32,844 nt of DNA from an uncultured Spirochaetales bacterium. GTDB lineage: Bacteria > Spirochaetota > Spirochaetia > Sphaerochaetales > Sphaerochaetaceae. Shown here one piece after another: positions 30,562 to 32,844 of this stretch. Where the stretch lies: NCBI GenBank assembly GCA_949297785.1, contig CASFTW010000019.1, forward strand, positions 1 through 32,844. Direction: 5' to 3'. A program made the translations under genes and the position numbers. How positions within the stretch are numbered: position 1 is the first letter of the stretch; every line of letters begins with the position of its first letter. A model generated the notes under the pieces. It was not told the DNA's origin. It saw only the letters and a program-made list of their open reading frames with translations, and ran no database searches.

Positions 30562-31578
30562 ATGAGGAAGTTTGCTTGTGTGTGTCTGTTCCTGAATCTT
30601 GCGCTGCTTATGCCGGCCTCCGTGCTCTCCTTCAGCAGCAGTGAATATTCCTTGTCATTTTCAAGTGATCATGTATCGTTCAATACTGCAAGCGGGTATG
30701 TGAGGCTGGATGCCGGACCCGTACGGATAGGAAGCCAGGGAAGAAACACCCTGATGTATTCGCTTCTTGATTCCCGTTCAGCTTCGTTTGAAGGACTGGA
30801 AGGACGCGGGGTGAAAACGGTGAAGGGTATAAGCCTCACTCTTGACGGTGCAAGCTTCTTCGCTCTTACATCCCCCCGTTTCATAACCGGTTTTTCCCTT
30901 GATATCTGCGGCTTCCTGCTCGGCTATGCCCATGCAGGGGCCGACATCATTGATGATGAATATTTCCTCTCATACAGTGAGCGGTACGGTTATGAGTCAG
31001 ATGTGATGCATGCCGGCTATAGGGATAAACACTTTCTTTTCAAGCTGAAGCTTTCACATTCCCCTGTCTCCACCGATCTTCAGGTTTCCGCGGGACTTTC
31101 CTTCAGGGGACTGTCTTTTGTATACACAAGAGGAGGGGAGGCTGTTCTGCTCGGCGGCCGTGCGGTGAAGGAATCATATCTTCTTTCACTGGAGAGTGAG
31201 CATCTTGACTTCACTCTTTCAGTGAGCTTCCTGAATGACCCGGTGAGGGCCGGAACATTCAGAGAAATCGAGTGCGTGGTTAAGTCGGCTTTTTCCTGCC
31301 GGTTTTTCCGCCTGTCCTCGGAACAGGAGGCTTTCTTTACGCAAAAGGGCATATGGGAAAACAGCATCAGGTTTTCGCTTGCCTCAGGGCCATTATCGGC
31401 ATCATGGTCTTCAGATACGGGCGTAAGCCTTTCATATACGGCAGGGCGCGTCACATTCTTCATAAATGATGAAGCTTTCGGCGTGAAGTATGCAGTGCGG
31501 TACAGGAATGCCGAAATGTCATTCACGGCTGAAAGCAGCGGCAGGATAGATACGCTTGTATCACTGGAATTTCCCTAA
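30562..31578 (+). CDS. Hypothetical secreted/outer-membrane-like protein
   Basis: 338 residues from the ATG at 30562. The frame opens at 30460, but the signal peptide starts here: MRKFACVCLFLNLALLMPAS then VLSFSS. The mature part is rich in Ser, Phe and Gly with alternating strands (SLSFSSDHVSFNTASGYVRL, DLQVSAGLSFRGLSFVY), a pattern of beta-barrel or beta-helix surface proteins. No family recognised. Only a weak AGGA lies close to the ATG; TATATA lies 5 nt upstream. It is divergent from ackA and its last 18 nt overlap the convergent murB. Confidence 0.7.
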   Translation: MRKFACVCLFLNLALLMPASVLSFSSSEYSLSFSSDHVSFNTASGYVRLDAGPVRIGSQGRNTLMYSLLDSRSASFEGLEGRGVKTVKGISLTLDGASFFALTSPRFITGFSLDICGFLLGYAHAGADIIDDEYFLSYSERYGYESDVMHAGYRDKHFLFKLKLSHSPVSTDLQVSAGLSFRGLSFVYTRGGEAVLLGGRAVKESYLLSLESEHLDFTLSVSFLNDPVRAGTFREIECVVKSAFSCRFFRLSSEQEAFFTQKGIWENSIRFSLASGPLSASWSSDTGVSLSYTAGRVTFFINDEAFGVKYAVRYRNAEMSFTAESSGRIDTLVSLEFP

Positions 31579-32460
31579 AAGGCTTACTTCCCTTTCAAGT
31601 GTTATGCCGAATTTCTTCTCGACGGCGTTTGCCACGAGTTCTGACAGTTCGTAAATGTCCTTTGAGGTTGCGTTTCCCGTATTGATGATGAAATTCGCAT
31701 GCCTGTCGCTTACCATCGCACCTCCGTGCGAAAAGCCTTTGAGTCCGGCCTGTTCAATCAGGCTGCCGGCGCTTACTGCGGGAGGATTACGGAAGAAACA
31801 GCCTGCGCTTAGCGCATCATACTGACCTTTGCGCTTTCTTTCCCTCTTGTAGTATTCCTTCTTTTCCCTTGCCTCTGCGGTATTTCTGTCCGCCTTGAGA
31901 CGGAATGCGGTTGAAAGTATGATGTCTCCCTTCTGAAAAGGAGATTTTCTGTAAGAGAAGGCATCGCAGTAGGATGGCATCCTTTTGAGCTTGCCGTCCG
32001 GGGTTATGTAGTCTGCATAGAAGAAAAATGTGGATATGGACACACCGTTGGCTCCGGCATTGCCCCATGTCGCACCGCCTGTGGTGCCCGGAATTCCGCC
32101 CAGTTCCTCAAGACCTGTCAGATGATGTTCTATCGATTTGTTGATCACATTTTCAAGACTTTCTCCTGCATATGCGATGAAAAGACCGCCTTTCATGACG
32201 AGTCCCTTTATGTGCCTTGTGCACAGCACCAGTCCCCTGATGCCGTCATCCGAAACGAGACAGTTTGTAAGACCTCCTGCAACAGTGATGGGGATGCCCT
32301 TGTCATTGCAGAGGGCGAGAATGGCGGCAAGCTGGTTTATGTGTTCGGGAAAGGCTATGTAGTCAGCATATCCTCCTGTCCTGAAGCTTGTTATTTTACT
32401 CATTTCAAAATCTTTTTCGATTCTGATTCCGCTGCTGATCAGTTCACTGAAAACTTCCAC
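31561..32460 (-). CDS. murB: UDP-N-acetylenolpyruvoylglucosamine reductase
   Basis: 299 residues from a GTG at 32460. FAD/NADPH enzyme that makes UDP-N-acetylmuramate for peptidoglycan. Motifs: TSFRTGG near the N terminus, VAGGLTNCLVSD, GIPGTTGGATWGNAGANG (FAD), YRKSPF with the catalytic Arg, and the C-terminal EREVSLLG glutamate. The proton-donor position normally Ser in GSFFKNP-type loops is Cys here (SAGCFFRNP). Type II-like because the extra E. coli loop is absent. No Shine-Dalgarno; TATACT lies 7 nt before the GTG. An ATG at 32462 is out of frame. Confidence 0.95.
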   Translation of the reverse strand: MEVFSELISSGIRIEKDFEMSKITSFRTGGYADYIAFPEHINQLAAILALCNDKGIPITVAGGLTNCLVSDDGIRGLVLCTRHIKGLVMKGGLFIAYAGESLENVINKSIEHHLTGLEELGGIPGTTGGATWGNAGANGVSISTFFFYADYITPDGKLKRMPSYCDAFSYRKSPFQKGDIILSTAFRLKADRNTAEAREKKEYYKRERKRKGQYDALSAGCFFRNPPAVSAGSLIEQAGLKGFSHGGAMVSDRHANFIINTGNATSKDIYELSELVANAVEKKFGITLEREVSLLGKFQ

Positions 32461-32467
32461 ATGTGTG

Positions 32468-32496
32468 AGTATAAGGAAAATGTCCGGTCATTTCCA
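32468..32496 (-). promoter_or_regulatory. Promoter of murB
   Basis: TGGAAA (32491-32496) and TATACT (32468-32473) on the minus strand, spacer 17 bp. The GTG start of murB is 7 nt after the -10, predicting a leaderless mRNA. Confidence 0.5.
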
Positions 32497-32523
32497 TTGC
32501 CTGAGTGAAATGAGAAGTAAACA

Positions 32524-32552
32524 TTTCATGAGCCGGTTGACGGCTCATGAAA
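32524..32552 (-). terminator. Hairpin downstream of the right-end Rpn tail
   Basis: TTTCATGAGCCG (32524-32535) and CGGCTCATGAAA (32541-32552) form a perfect 12-bp stem with a 5-nt loop. On the minus strand it is followed by TGTTTACTTC. It probably ends the Rpn transcript coming from the window edge. Confidence 0.6.
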
Positions 32553-32631
32553 CATACTCTGGAAGCATATGAAAAAGCTACAGTTTGCCCCCATAGGCAC
32601 AACTCCGCAGCCTGAAAAGAATCATGCGGAC

Positions 32632-32844
32632 TCAGTTTGCAGTAAACTCTGCCTTGATCTTCATCACATCTTCAAGCGGAAGCTTTGTCACCTGCGCGAT
32701 TTTCTCATCACTCAGCAACTTTTCCGCAAGCAGGTTCCTTGCAACTTCAGATTTTCCTTTCGCAATACCTTCATCTTCCACTTCTTTCCATATCGAGCTC
32801 ATTTTCCTTTCTCCTGTCTCACTGTTCTTATATGCGGCCACCGC
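32632..32844 (-). CDS. Rpn-family C-terminal tail, 5'-partial (right end)
   Basis: The frame enters from the window edge and ends at 32632. The first 33 codons are identical at DNA level to the left-end copy; the rest (SEVARNLLAEKLLSDEKIAQ, then LPLEDVMKIKAEFTAN) is a diverged version of the same tail. An internal ATG at 32802 follows AGGAG by 8 nt, allowing a 56-residue small protein. As with the left copy, the nuclease domain would lie outside the window. Confidence 0.7.
   Translation of the reverse strand, partial: AVAAYKNSETGERKMSSIWKEVEDEGIAKGKSEVARNLLAEKLLSDEKIAQVTKLPLEDVMKIKAEFTAN
32746..32844 (-). repeat. 99-bp terminal repeat, right copy
   Basis: The reverse complement is identical to bases 1-99. 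See the left copy; identity ends exactly where the two Rpn tails diverge by a 12-bp indel. Confidence 0.95.

Noticed and set aside
1-32844. Prophage or integrative element
   Set aside because: No integrase, structural or lysis genes, and no attachment duplication at either tRNA gene.

Overview
The window looks like a complete metagenome-style contig from a Gram-negative-type, fermentative, host-associated or anaerobic bacterium, probably a spirochaete (Sphaerochaeta/Treponema-like). That placement is inference: it rests on the mix of acetate kinase with a C-terminal extension, zinc-type L28, rubredoxin/ferredoxin redox proteins, outer-membrane-like proteins with signal peptides and the abundance of Rpn-family tails, not on a marker gene. 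The two window ends are a perfect 99-bp inverted repeat made of the same Rpn-family segment, so the contig probably stops inside a dispersed repeat.

Layout. 1-613: two Rpn (PD-(D/E)XK nuclease/transposase) C-terminal tails. 737-4273 (minus): a tightly overlapped metal-chelate/corrinoid-type ABC uptake operon (permease, ATPase, SAM methyltransferase, binding protein). 4360-6453 (minus): a CDF metal exporter and an alpha/beta hydrolase. 6568-7839: malic enzyme. 7913-7986: tRNA-Arg(UCU). 8108-9252 (minus): ferredoxin and double-rubredoxin pair. 9506-11192: Pit phosphate transporter plus its DUF47/PhoU-like partner. 11249-12406 (minus): a small hypothetical and an outer-membrane-like protein. 12500-12572: tRNA-Pro(UGG). 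12711-13952 (minus): a solo, catalytically intact TnpB. 14196-15602: endonuclease III, a hypothetical and rpmB. 15709-19382: thrA-like and thrC. 19383-20783 (minus): MATE exporter. 20876-24194: small Cys-rich FeoB-associated protein, then an AT-rich lipoprotein/outer-membrane pair. 24290-26954 (minus): galK and recQ. 26961-29040: a toxin-antitoxin island. 29096-32460: ackA, a secreted protein and murB. 32632-32844 (minus): a third Rpn tail.

The most interesting region is 27.2-28.8 kb. It holds two tandem copies of an unannotated module: a 34-35 residue hydrophobic peptide on the minus strand, with a well-placed ribosome binding site that its own leader can sequester, faced by a short plus-strand RNA with its own sigma70 promoter and terminator that overlaps the 3' part of the peptide gene. 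This is the architecture of a type I toxin-antitoxin system. The two peptides differ mainly at synonymous sites, which supports real coding. Next to them lie a frameshifted RelE/HigB-type toxin and an intact XRE antitoxin.

Other points: the aspartokinase half of the ThrA-like protein has lost essentially every catalytic signature while the homoserine dehydrogenase half is intact; at least five genes without a Shine-Dalgarno start 6-8 nt downstream of a good -10 box, suggesting leaderless mRNAs; and the Rpn tails carry internal ribosome binding sites that would yield a stand-alone small protein.
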